From NCBI GenBank assembly GCA_964470355.1, contig CAYYCN010000003.1:12449-76448 (forward strand): a DNA stretch of 64,000 nucleotides, written 5' to 3'. Shown one piece after another: positions 19,530 to 28,001 of this stretch. The translations under genes were made by a program, and so were the position numbers. Positions within the stretch are counted from its first letter, which is position 1. Each line of letters begins with the position of its first letter. Below the pieces are notes generated by a model. That model saw nothing but the letters and a program-made list of their open reading frames with translations. It searched no databases and was not told the origin of the DNA. The DNA is from Sphaerotilus sp964470355 (GTDB lineage Bacteria; Pseudomonadota; Gammaproteobacteria; Burkholderiales; Burkholderiaceae_C).

Positions 19530-20468
19530 TCAAGCCCCTCCCCTCAGATACTCCACCAATTGCTCGTTGAGTTGCGCCTGTAAAGATTCCGGCTGGATGA
19601 ACCGCACATGCGGAATCCACGCCCGTACCAGCGGCAGTATTTGGTCCGCGTGGGCCACCATGCCGGAGAGGATCAGCCCGCCGTCGCTGAGCGACTTGAC
19701 GAGTTTTTGCTGCGGCACCAGCTTGCGCCGCAGGAAATACCCCGCCGCCACAGGCGCCACGCGCAGCACCACCTCGATCTTGTGGCGGTTGAGCCAAATG
19801 CTGTCTTCGCGGTCCAGCTCGGCTGTCACGGCGGGGTCGGGTACGAAGGTCTCACCGTGGAGCACCAGCAGCCGGCGGATCTTCGAGAAGGTGAAGGCCC
19901 GCAACGCCCCGTCGGCATTGACCGAACCCAGGTACCACACACCGCCGTGGTTGAGGAGGCTGTAGGGCCGGATCCGGCTGTACCGCTTGTGCACCAACTG
20001 TTCGCCTTCGGTCTTGGCGTAGACGAAGTCGATGCAGCAGTGCTCCCGGATGGCGCTCTGCAGTTGCTCGAAGTCGGTCTTCAGCGCATCCAGGTCTTCG
20101 TAAGCCGGGCTCTGCACGCGGGTGGCAGGGTCGCGGTCGGCATTCATCAGTTCCCGCAGGGTCAGGTCGGTCAGCCCGGGGAACAAGCCGTCCACACCAG
20201 TGCGGTCTGCAAAGCAGCGCACCTTGTCCAGCGACAGCCGGCCCACGGCCTCGGGCTTGGAACGGTAGTCCAAGAGGCCGTCACGCTCGATCAACCCCAG
20301 GTCCCTGAACCGCTTCAGGTCGCGCTGGATGGTGCGCGGTGCCACACCCAGTTCCTGCGCGAGGTCGCGGGTGCGCAGGCGGCGGCCTTCGTTGATACGG
20401 CACAGGATTTCAACCAGGCGCTGGGCCAGCTTGCCTTCGTCGTCGTCCGCGAGGGAAGGATCGGTCAC
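19530..20468 (-). CDS. WYL-domain HTH transcriptional regulator
   Basis: This protein of about 312 residues has an N-terminal winged helix (RLRTRDLAQELGVAPRTIQRD) and a central-to-C-terminal WYL domain (VHKRYSRIRPYSLLNHGGVW) followed by a WCX-type end. WYL regulators are common in defence islands, where they repress or sense signals for the operon. It is the first large gene of the leo operon and the likely regulator of it. GTG 20468 starts just before the conserved part. An open frame extends to GTG 20627, overlapping the last micro-ORF stop, but that extension has low-complexity content. Confidence 0.85.
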   Translation of the reverse strand: MTDPSLADDDEGKLAQRLVEILCRINEGRRLRTRDLAQELGVAPRTIQRDLKRFRDLGLIERDGLLDYRSKPEAVGRLSLDKVRCFADRTGVDGLFPGLTDLTLRELMNADRDPATRVQSPAYEDLDALKTDFEQLQSAIREHCCIDFVYAKTEGEQLVHKRYSRIRPYSLLNHGGVWYLGSVNADGALRAFTFSKIRRLLVLHGETFVPDPAVTAELDREDSIWLNRHKIEVVLRVAPVAAGYFLRRKLVPQQKLVKSLSDGGLILSGMVAHADQILPLVRAWIPHVRFIQPESLQAQLNEQLVEYLRGGA

Positions 20469-20623
20469 GGCAGGTATCTCGATGGAACACACCTGAGGAC
20501 CACACCCCGCCCCAAAACTCCCCGGGCAAGGACCTCTCTGATGCATTTGTGTTTTTGTTGCTTGGCAGCATACGCAGGGCTCCTGCTGGGATCGCCCCCC
20601 CGGTCCGGGGGGCGTGAGGTGGA

Positions 20624-20668
20624 TCACTGAGTGAGCGTGAAGGAGTGGCGGTTTTCCAGTTCATCCAT
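20624..20668 (-). CDS. Micro-ORF 5 (14 aa)
   Basis: This is an open frame of 14 codons (MDELENRH...) that ends in CAGTGA, whose GTG opens the upstream extension of the WYL frame. It is reported only as part of the micro-ORF series at 20624-21046. Alone it has little support. Confidence 0.2.
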   Translation of the reverse strand: MDELENRHSFTLTQ

Positions 20669-20689
20669 ATGCGGGGCCTTCGTCCGTCG

Positions 20690-20752
20690 CTACTTGGAAG
20701 CAATGGGGGCCATGTCTTGAATCTCGTTGGCGTTAGTAAAGTCAAAGTTCAT
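20690..20752 (-). CDS. Micro-ORF 4 (20 aa)
   Basis: This 20-codon frame (MNFDFTNANEIQDM...) starts eight bases after the stop of micro-ORF 3. The composition is protein-like but no family is recognised. Confidence 0.3.
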   Translation of the reverse strand: MNFDFTNANEIQDMAPIASK

Positions 20753-20760
20753 CGCGCCCG

Positions 20761-20814
20761 TCAGGTGTAGGCACTGCCCAGCTTGACTTGACGAAAGGCG
20801 GGGTGGATCTTCAT
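20761..20814 (-). CDS. Micro-ORF 3 (17 aa)
   Basis: This 17-codon frame (MKIHPAFRQVKLGSAYT) overlaps the stop of micro-ORF 2 by four bases (ATGA), the arrangement of coupled genes. Confidence 0.35.
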   Translation of the reverse strand: MKIHPAFRQVKLGSAYT

Positions 20815-20942
20815 GACTCGGAGTCCTTGGATGGGTTGGAATGGGAGGGCAACTGGATCGCGTCCTGTAGCTGCTCAAGCGCCTCAGCCTGGAAGTCAGG
20901 AAGGGGCCTAGCCATCAGCATGTCGATGTCCATTTGCTTCAT
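20811..20942 (-). CDS. Micro-ORF 2 (43 aa)
   Basis: This 43-residue frame (MKQMDIDMLMARPLPDFQAE...) starts inside the stop of micro-ORF 1 (ATGA overlap) and ends inside the start of micro-ORF 3 (ATGA overlap). The acidic, helical first half (DFQAEALEQLQDAIQ) looks like real protein. No homologue is recognised. Confidence 0.45.
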   Translation of the reverse strand: MKQMDIDMLMARPLPDFQAEALEQLQDAIQLPSHSNPSKDSES

Positions 20943-21046
20943 TCGTCGGTGGTGGAGACCGGTTCCTGGGCCGGCTGGCTGCAGGCCGTCTGCGGCAACG
21001 TGGCCCCGAGCCCGAAGCCCAACTGCTTCTGTTGAGTGTGGTTCAT
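20939..21046 (-). CDS. Micro-ORF 1 (35 aa)
   Basis: This 35-residue frame (MNHTQQKQLGFGLG...) is the first of the series. It lies some 65-100 bases downstream of two inverted repeats (21111-21127 and 21148-21161) that could be operators, so a promoter for the series is likely near 21050-21170. The function is unknown. Confidence 0.4.
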   Translation of the reverse strand: MNHTQQKQLGFGLGATLPQTACSQPAQEPVSTTDE

Positions 21047-21110
21047 GATGTCGTCGTTCCCTGGTGTTCACCCCCAACTCGGGGCACAGAACGAAGGCTA
21101 AAAAGCAGGT

Positions 21111-21161
21111 GCGACAGGTGGTGTCGCGGTGTCAGATCAGTCTCGCAATTGCTATCGCAAT
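21111..21161 (-). promoter_or_regulatory. Operator-like inverted repeats upstream of the micro-ORFs
   Basis: Two perfect dyads lie here: GCGACA-5 nt-TGTCGC at 21111-21127 and ATTGC-4 nt-GCAAT at 21148-21161. They sit upstream of the micro-ORF/WYL/leo run, where a WYL regulator could bind. The region 21162-21560 holds no convincing gene. Confidence 0.4.
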
Positions 21162-21560
21162 ATCACTTTCACCCCGCATTTGAGGGTGCTGCGCGACGAT
21201 CAGATCATGGCGAGTGATCGCGCTTGTGGCGACGGCTCAATCTGAGCCATGTCGGCGCCAACACACATCCACGACTGGTGCCTAGCAGGAACAGTCGCTC
21301 GCAGGGTCTGGCGATGCGCCGGGATTGAGCGTCCGGTCCCGATAGTCCAGTAGTCATAGAACAACACGACACGCTCACCAAGTGACCGGTGACAGCGGGC
21401 GCCGCCGCTGAGGCCCCATCTACGAATAATTGGAGCCAGTCTTGACCGGGCTCTCACGTGGCACCCTCCAAGGGCGGCCCCTAGCCGGCAGGGTCCTGTT
21501 CGTGTTACCGCCGAAAGTCGACCGTCCTGGGGCTTTCGTTTTGCGCCAACAGCCGAAGGC

Positions 21561-22277
21561 TCAATAGACCCAGTTTTCTTGTCTGACCGGCAACTTATTG
21601 AGCTGCTTCTGCCGATGGGACCATTGAGGCAGGTACAAGTCCATGAGAGCAGAAAACCGCTCGTTGTGTGTCGGTTCCAGCAGATGCACCAACTCGTGGA
21701 CCACGATGTATTCCAAGCACTCTGGGGGCTTCTTGGCCAGGTCCGTGTTGAGCCGGATGTACCTTGAGGCTTGGGTGCAACTCCCCCACTTGGTCTTCAT
21801 GCGCTGCACGAACACTCGCGCTGCCTTCACCCCAAGAACGGGCTCCCACTTGATCAGCAGCGGCACCACAGCGTCTCGAACCTGCTGGCGGTACCACCCG
21901 TCCAACACCTCTTCGCATCGGGCCTGATCGGCGCCGGGGCGCACCTGCAGTTGCAGCTTGCGGGGCGTGACTTGCACAGCAGGGGCCGCCTCTTCCAAGC
22001 TGATCTCCAGCATATAGCGCTTACCCCACAGGTAGTGACTCTCCTTGTTCAGAAACTCCCGGGGCGTTTCGCGTTCCTGCCCCTGCAGCTTGCGCTGCTG
22101 CGAGCGGATCCAGGCCAGCTTCGAGATGACAAACAAGCGGATCGTGTCCAGCGGCATGCTCTGCGGAGCGGCCACACGCACCTTGCCAGCGGGCGGCAGC
22201 ACGCTCAGATGCACGTGCTTGATCGCTTTGCGCGTCACTTCGGCATGCAACTCACCGAGATCCAGCATGTCCCGCAT
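21561..22277 (-). CDS. YgjP-like zinc metallopeptidase (M48/DUF45) of the restriction locus
   Basis: This 238-residue protein has the zinc-protease motif HELVHLLEPTHN near residue 190, the preceding WGSC segment (KTKWGSCTQASRYIRLN) and the DUF45/YgjP layout. Such proteins often accompany type I restriction genes. The start codon overlaps the hsdR stop by one base (TGATG), so expression is coupled to hsdR. A role in subunit turnover is possible but untested. Confidence 0.88.
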   Translation of the reverse strand: MRDMLDLGELHAEVTRKAIKHVHLSVLPPAGKVRVAAPQSMPLDTIRLFVISKLAWIRSQQRKLQGQERETPREFLNKESHYLWGKRYMLEISLEEAAPAVQVTPRKLQLQVRPGADQARCEEVLDGWYRQQVRDAVVPLLIKWEPVLGVKAARVFVQRMKTKWGSCTQASRYIRLNTDLAKKPPECLEYIVVHELVHLLEPTHNERFSALMDLYLPQWSHRQKQLNKLPVRQENWVY

Positions 22278-25200
22278 CAGTATTCCTTCTGTGCGAAGAC
22301 GATGGGAAACAGGCGGTTCACTTCCTTGATGTCCTGGAGCACATCAAACATTGCCTGCTTGACCATCTGCTCTTTGGCCACCACCCCACGCCAACCATCG
22401 GGGCGTCTTGTCTTGATGGCCGTGTCCAAACGCAGGACAACGGCCAGCGCCCGGTCTTGGCTGCCATAGGGGGCGTCAGGCTCCTGTGCGACGTCCGTGA
22501 CGACGCGGTCCTTCAGGTTGTTGTACAGAGCCAGCGGGCCCGGCGTCCGCAACTGCTGGGGCGTGTCCTCGGACTTGCCTGCACTCACCCTCTTGGCAAC
22601 GTCAGCGATCCGTGACAGGTAGTCTTCGTATTCGATGGCGCGCTCTTTACGCAAGCGGATGATTTCGTCCAGCAACGATGACATCTTGGCGAAGTAGGCC
22701 GGGTCGGTGAGCTGCTCCTTCAAGATCTTGCTGCGGACGTTGTTCTCGATGGTTTCGGCGATGGACTCCCGGTTGCCCTTCATCTCGCCGAGCCGCTCCG
22801 CAATGGCGTCGGCAATGCCGGTCTTGACGATCAGGTCCAGCAGGCCAATGCCGTCAAACGGCGAAATTTTGCGTGGTGCCTGGGCCTCGATGTAGGTGTC
22901 GATGAGGTGGCGCATGTCCGCCTCGTAGGGTTTCAGGTCCAGCGTCTCGCCGGCCGCCTTGCGGATGATTTCGCGCAGGTTCAGGTAGTGCTTCTGCAGG
23001 CCCTTGATGCGCTCGATCTGCTCGGGCGTGAGGCCTGCCGCTTCCAGTTCGTCGGCCAGATTGGCATACGAACGCACCAGCGCCACCACGGCCTTGTAGA
23101 GCGCCACACGGTGCGGCTCCCGCACCTTCAGGTCGTCGGCGATCTCGGTGTTGCCGCAGAAGTAGTGGATGTGCTGCAGGTCGCCTTTGGGCGGCTCCAC
23201 CGGCTCACAGAGCAAAGCCAGGGCCTCAACCGCATCGTTCAAGCGTTCGCGCCCGGCTTCCAGCCGATCCTTCACCAGGATCTCAGGGTCCGCTCCGCCT
23301 GCACTGTGGTCCAGCTCGGCGGTGTAGACGGCAATGGCCTTCTCCACCTTCTTGAACAGATCCTTGTAGTCGACGATGTAGCCAAAATCCTTGTCGTCGC
23401 CGTCCAGCCGGTTGGTGCGGCAGATGGCCTGAAACAGGCCGTGGTCCTGCATGGACTTGTCGATGTAGAGATAGGTGCACGGTGGAGCGTCAAAGCCCGT
23501 CAGCAGCTTGTCCACCACGATCAGCAGCTTCATCTGGGCAGGAGCCTTGATGAAGCGATCCTTCACGTCCTGCTCGTAGGTCTCGGTCTTGTTCATGCCC
23601 GGCCGGGCAACGACATCCTTCAGCAGGTCGGTGTAGGTGTTGTAGATGAACTGCTTGTCGCTCTCGGTGTTGGCGCCGGTTTCTTCCTTGCTGACGTCCG
23701 AGGCCTGCGGGTTGTACGAGGTCACCACCGCGCAGCGGTTCTTGAACACCGTCTTGCCGAACAGCACAAAGTACTTGCAGGCCTCATAGATGCTGGACGC
23801 CACCAAGATGGCATTGCCCCGCTCGCTGGACAGGCGCGGCTTGACCGCAAAGTCGAACACGATGTCGGCCACCACCCGGTCCATGCGGGAGCGCGAGCTG
23901 AGCACGTTCTGCATCGTGCCCCACTGCTTCTTCAGCTCGTCCTTCTGCCAGTCGTTCAAGCCCCTGGTCTTGGCCTCAAACCACTGGTCGATCTGATCGG
24001 TGGAACCCAGTTTCTGGTCGATGTCACGCGCCTCGTACACCAGATCCAGCACCACGCCGTCTTCCACAGCCTCGGCGAACTTGTAGGTGTGGATGTAGCC
24101 GCCAAACACCTCCAGGCTGCTGGCCTTGTCGGCTTTCAGCAAGGGCGTGCCCGTGAAGCCGATGAACACCGCATTGGGCATCATGGCCTTCATCACGCGG
24201 TGCAGCTTGCCGCTTTGCGTGCGGTGGCACTCGTCCACAAAAACGTAGATCTCGCCCTGGGTGGGGCTGGGTTGTGCCGCCAAGTCACGCAGAAAGGCCT
24301 CGAAGTCGTCCACGTCGCGGCGGCCGAACTTGTGCACCAGCGAACACAGCAGACGCGGGTTGGGCTGCGCCAGTTGCGCCATCAGGTCACGGCCGCTCTG
24401 ACTTCGGTGAATGGTCTCCCCAGCGTCCTTGAACACGCGTTCGATCTGCCGGTCCAGCTCATCGCGGTCGGTGACGATCGCCACGCGGGCCGTGGGCTTG
24501 TTCTCCAGGATCCAACGTGCCAGCAGCACCATCAGGATGCTCTTGCCGGCCCCCTGGGTGTGCCAGATGATGCCGCCCCGCCTCTGCTGTACATGGGCCT
24601 GCGCCGCCTTGATGCCGAAGTACTGGTGCACGCGGGGCAGCTTCTTCACACCACCGTCGAACAGCACAAAGTCGTGCAGCAACTCCAGCAGGCGCGGCTT
24701 GTTGCACAGCTTGGCGAGGTACTTGTCCAGCTTGTAGCCTGCGTTGTCGGCTTCGTCTTCCTTCCAGGTCAGGAAATACTTGTCCTGGGTCTTGATCGTG
24801 CCGTAGCGCAAGCCTTCGGAATCGTTACCGGCCATCACCAACTGCACGGTGCTGAAGAACCAGTCATTGAACTCAGGCTGCTGGTTGGACAGGCATTGCC
24901 GAATGCCCTCCCCCAGGCCCACTCGGCTGCTCTTCAACTCCAGCACACCCACGGCAATGCCGTTGAGATAGAGCACGATGTCCGGTCGGCGCTCGTGGCC
25001 GCCCTTGAGCGTGACCTCCTCGGCAATGGCGAAGTCGTTTTCCTGCGGCTTGTGCCAATTCACCAGGTGCACGGTCTCGCTCACCTGGCCAGCTTCCACC
25101 TTCACCGAGATGCCATAGCGCAGCAACTGGTAGACCGCTCGGTTGGCAGCATAGAGGGAGCGCCCGTGCAGCACGGCCTCAGCACGCAGCTTGTGCAACG

Positions 25201-25387
25201 CGGCACTGATGTGCGCTGGGCTGTAGCCGCTGCGAGCCAGAAAAGCGGCCAACAGGCCCTCTTCGATGCAGTGGTTGCCGGCCCGATCGGACCAATCGCC
25301 CAGGCAGCGGTAGCCCAGGTCTTCGGTGAACAGACGGATCACTCGCTCTTGTGTGGCGCGTTCCGACTTGTTGAGGCTGTCGCTCAT
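22277..25387 (-). CDS. hsdR: Type I restriction enzyme R subunit (HsdR)
   Basis: This is a 1,036-residue endonuclease/translocase. The N-terminal nuclease motif is PDIVLYLNGIAVGVLELKSS, Walker A lies in HTQGAGKSILM, the DEAD-box equivalent is VFVDECHRTQ, and SF2 motifs include GFTGTPLL. HsdR joins HsdM2S to cut DNA that lacks the host methyl pattern after ATP-driven translocation. It is a normal length for the family. It starts 43 bp after the ATPase gene and is followed by the metallopeptidase. Confidence 0.95.
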   Translation of the reverse strand: MSDSLNKSERATQERVIRLFTEDLGYRCLGDWSDRAGNHCIEEGLLAAFLARSGYSPAHISAALHKLRAEAVLHGRSLYAANRAVYQLLRYGISVKVEAGQVSETVHLVNWHKPQENDFAIAEEVTLKGGHERRPDIVLYLNGIAVGVLELKSSRVGLGEGIRQCLSNQQPEFNDWFFSTVQLVMAGNDSEGLRYGTIKTQDKYFLTWKEDEADNAGYKLDKYLAKLCNKPRLLELLHDFVLFDGGVKKLPRVHQYFGIKAAQAHVQQRRGGIIWHTQGAGKSILMVLLARWILENKPTARVAIVTDRDELDRQIERVFKDAGETIHRSQSGRDLMAQLAQPNPRLLCSLVHKFGRRDVDDFEAFLRDLAAQPSPTQGEIYVFVDECHRTQSGKLHRVMKAMMPNAVFIGFTGTPLLKADKASSLEVFGGYIHTYKFAEAVEDGVVLDLVYEARDIDQKLGSTDQIDQWFEAKTRGLNDWQKDELKKQWGTMQNVLSSRSRMDRVVADIVFDFAVKPRLSSERGNAILVASSIYEACKYFVLFGKTVFKNRCAVVTSYNPQASDVSKEETGANTESDKQFIYNTYTDLLKDVVARPGMNKTETYEQDVKDRFIKAPAQMKLLIVVDKLLTGFDAPPCTYLYIDKSMQDHGLFQAICRTNRLDGDDKDFGYIVDYKDLFKKVEKAIAVYTAELDHSAGGADPEILVKDRLEAGRERLNDAVEALALLCEPVEPPKGDLQHIHYFCGNTEIADDLKVREPHRVALYKAVVALVRSYANLADELEAAGLTPEQIERIKGLQKHYLNLREIIRKAAGETLDLKPYEADMRHLIDTYIEAQAPRKISPFDGIGLLDLIVKTGIADAIAERLGEMKGNRESIAETIENNVRSKILKEQLTDPAYFAKMSSLLDEIIRLRKERAIEYEDYLSRIADVAKRVSAGKSEDTPQQLRTPGPLALYNNLKDRVVTDVAQEPDAPYGSQDRALAVVLRLDTAIKTRRPDGWRGVVAKEQMVKQAMFDVLQDIKEVNRLFPIVFAQKEY

Positions 25388-25430
25388 GCGGCCCTCCCTG
25401 GGCGCTGTCGTGCTGAAGGTTCAGCGGCGG

Positions 25431-26615
25431 TCAATCATCTTCCAGAAGAAGCTGCCCTTGCGGCGGAGCCGGTGGCCAAAGGCCGGCTGCAGTTCGGGCC
25501 TCAAACCAGCGGTGCGTGGCCACATCCTCCAGCGCGTATTCGCCCCGAGCCGACTTCCACACCAGTGCCGGCATGCGCTGGCGCAACGCCTCCAGCGCCT
25601 TCTGGGCCTGCGCGACGCTGACCGGGTGCCCCGCCTTGTCGCGATAGAAGCGCAAGGCTTCAGCGTCGTAGGGGCGGTAGCGCGGCCCCTGCTCCAGCAT
25701 GCGCCACAGCACCGCTTGTTCGGTGGGCTTGAGCCCCAGGAAGTCCGATTCCATTTGCGCTTCGTCTTGCGCTTGCTGCTGCTGAGCGGCCTCCAGCAAG
25801 GCGGGTTCAAAGCGTCCGGTCAGGGCCGCCAAGGGGCTCAGCACCTGGCCCAGCGCGGCCATGAAGAACTGCGGCCGAAAGCCAAACATCTCGAAGGCTT
25901 GCTGCAAGGTGCCCTGGTCCACGGGTTTCAGGTCGGGCCGTTGGGCTTCGATCAGGGTCGCCACATGGGCGATGAAGTCGGGGCCCAGTGGGGGCATGCG
26001 CTGCACTTGCGAGCCATAGAAGGGAGCGCCTGCCGTGTTGACCAGGCGCAGCAGCTTGTCACGGTCCGAGCCGGACATCACCAGCATCAGGTTGACCACG
26101 CCGGGCTGGTTGAGCTGGTCGCGGGCCGATTTCAGTGCCGTCATGGCGGCCTCACCCGCCTCGCTGGTGAGGGCATGCTGCGCTTCGTCGATGATCAGCG
26201 CGACCGGTTTGCCCGCGCTGTCATGCAACAGTCGCAGCGCGTCGGTGAGGGTCAAGCCGTCCACCTTGCCGATCTTGCTGGTGTCGACCTCCAGGCCGCC
26301 CACCTTCACCTTGTCCAATCCGGCCATCTTGGCCGTGCGGGCCACCAAGCCCAGTTGCGGCTGCAGGGCCCTGGCGATGGCCTCGGCAATCAGCCCGCCG
26401 GGATCGCGCCGGGCATCGGCCCACAGGTCCACATACACCACCACCACGCCTGCAGCTTGCAGGGCCGGCCGCAGGTCACCTTGCAGAAAGGTAGATTTGC
26501 CGGTGCGGCGCGGCGCGGCCAGAAACAGGCCGTTGTGGGCGTCGCCCAGCAGCGCCTTGCCGTGCAGGGCAGCCACAAGCTCCTGTGCTAGTGCGGTGCG
26601 GGGAAAGGCGATCAT
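25431..26615 (-). CDS. AAA-type ATPase inserted between hsdS and hsdR
   Basis: This 394-residue ATPase of the Orc1/Cdc6-like group has Walker A in APRRTGKSTF (about 34-43), Walker B in ALIIDEAQHA (about 138-147) and a sensor-type MLVMSGSDRD. A helical C-terminal domain resembles a winged helix (HPVSVAQAQKALEALRQRMP). It is an accessory gene not needed by classic type I systems. Two dyads just upstream suggest its own promoter, so it may be regulated apart from hsdMS. Confidence 0.8.
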   Translation of the reverse strand: MIAFPRTALAQELVAALHGKALLGDAHNGLFLAAPRRTGKSTFLQGDLRPALQAAGVVVVYVDLWADARRDPGGLIAEAIARALQPQLGLVARTAKMAGLDKVKVGGLEVDTSKIGKVDGLTLTDALRLLHDSAGKPVALIIDEAQHALTSEAGEAAMTALKSARDQLNQPGVVNLMLVMSGSDRDKLLRLVNTAGAPFYGSQVQRMPPLGPDFIAHVATLIEAQRPDLKPVDQGTLQQAFEMFGFRPQFFMAALGQVLSPLAALTGRFEPALLEAAQQQQAQDEAQMESDFLGLKPTEQAVLWRMLEQGPRYRPYDAEALRFYRDKAGHPVSVAQAQKALEALRQRMPALVWKSARGEYALEDVATHRWFEARTAAGLWPPAPPQGQLLLEDD

Positions 26616-26627
26616 GGCAACTATCCA

Positions 26628-26668
26628 AAATTATCGGCAAGCCAATAATTTATCTGATTTCAGATAAA
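26628..26668 (-). promoter_or_regulatory. Overlapping dyads before the accessory ATPase gene
   Basis: An imperfect dyad (26628-26651, AAATTAT arms) overlaps a 9-bp perfect one (TTTATCTGA-TT-TCAGATAAA, 26649-26668). They lie 13-53 bases upstream of the ATPase start codon in the hsdS-ATPase gap, which is more AT-rich than either gene. This has the look of a repressor operator. Confidence 0.5.
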
Positions 26669-26687
26669 AGTCGATAGTGCAGCGCCC

Positions 26688-28001
26688 TCAGGCCGGTTGG
26701 GTGTCTTGTCGCTCCACGAGACGGATACGGCCGGTCAACAGGGCCTGGGCCATGGCTTGCTTGAGGGCCTGGGCTTTGGTGAGGCGGGATTCGAGGGCGG
26801 TGAGGTCCGCGTCCATGTCGGAGAGGACTTGGGTGATCGCCTTCTGCTCTGGCACTGATGGCAAGTTGATCGTGAATTGCTTGAGCCAGCCAAACTCGAT
26901 GCTCTCGACAGTCGTCCCGGCTTTCAGGCAGGTCGCGAGGATCCGCTCACCCGAATACGTCAAGGCATGCAGCAGGAATTCAGGCAAAGCATCCCCGTTC
27001 GGTTGCAGCGCTTTCAGGTCTTGATTGATTGCCATCGCTTTCAGTGTCATGGCAACGGGAAAGTACTTTCGCAGGATGCCGCTTCTCATGACCACCACCA
27101 CCGACTCAGCAGGGACCATTGTTGTTGCCCCGTCACTGACAGCGTGCGTGGAGATCGCCTTTGCCGAGTCGGAGAGTCTGGCGGTTTTGATATCGCCGGA
27201 CGACAGCCAAGGCACTTCCTGGGGGGACCAATAGTCAGGCCTGGACATAGAGGGGGTCATGCCGCCTGACCATCTACCCAAGGTGCCAAGCGGAACTTCG
27301 CGCCACGTCGCTGCTCCGGGTAAAAGCCGGCGGCCTCCGGTGAGCAGTTCCTGCATGGCGCCTTGCTTGATCTGGCGCTTCTTGGTCAGCAGTTGCGCTA
27401 TCGAGTCGATCAGGGCATCGGCGTCGGTGAGGGCTTCAGCGATTACTTGTTCCTCAGCGAGCGTCGGCGGAAAGGGGATAGACACACGGGAAAGCACGCC
27501 CTGATTCATTGAGGCCATAGTCGTTCCCGTGGAGTTCAATAACAGCCACTGACGCACCCTGAAGCTCTGAAACTGCGCTGCGACGTACTCCGGACAATGA
27601 CTTCCGGTTGGGCGAACTGCGATCCCATCAGATCCAAGGAACCAGCCAGCTTGGGACTGCCGAACCAACGCAGAGCGCTCGACCGCACCCTTGCGCCCAA
27701 AGACGACATCGCCGGCTTGAAGGAGGTACTGCGGAAGGCGCCGTTGCACGGCGTCGGGGACCAGGGGTGTGTGTTCGGTAATGCGAAAGTGGCCCTCACG
27801 AACTTCGCCAACCGAGATGACAGGCACACCGTCGAGTTCAGAGTATTCGCTCGCTTTCAGCAGGGTGCCGAAAGGCCCAGTCTTCACTGCGCAGAACTGT
27901 CCAATGGTCTGCTCAATCCAGTCGGCAGGCAACTTGCCAGGGTTCTGCGCCCCGAAATAGACTGCTTGGCCTACGCTCTCATCCGAAAGGGTTAGATCCA
28001 C
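26688..28001 (-). CDS. hsdS: Type I restriction specificity subunit (HsdS)
   Basis: This 437-residue protein has two target-recognition domains, each followed by a conserved helical region (AEEQVIAEALTDADALIDSI, about 180-200; VPEQKAITQVLSDMDADLTA, near 400). This repeated layout is the hallmark of HsdS, which reads a bipartite DNA target. The GTG start lies inside the end of hsdM (10-base overlap), giving translational coupling. The target sequence cannot be predicted. Confidence 0.93.
   Translation of the reverse strand: MDLTLSDESVGQAVYFGAQNPGKLPADWIEQTIGQFCAVKTGPFGTLLKASEYSELDGVPVISVGEVREGHFRITEHTPLVPDAVQRRLPQYLLQAGDVVFGRKGAVERSALVRQSQAGWFLGSDGIAVRPTGSHCPEYVAAQFQSFRVRQWLLLNSTGTTMASMNQGVLSRVSIPFPPTLAEEQVIAEALTDADALIDSIAQLLTKKRQIKQGAMQELLTGGRRLLPGAATWREVPLGTLGRWSGGMTPSMSRPDYWSPQEVPWLSSGDIKTARLSDSAKAISTHAVSDGATTMVPAESVVVVMRSGILRKYFPVAMTLKAMAINQDLKALQPNGDALPEFLLHALTYSGERILATCLKAGTTVESIEFGWLKQFTINLPSVPEQKAITQVLSDMDADLTALESRLTKAQALKQAMAQALLTGRIRLVERQDTQPA

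Noticed and set aside
21200..21457. 85-codon minus-strand frame upstream of the micro-ORFs
   Set aside because: Arg-rich composition without motifs and no ribosome site; it looks like chance.
22907..25621. 904-codon open frame antisense to hsdR
   Set aside because: hsdR has all its motifs on the other strand; this frame has none.
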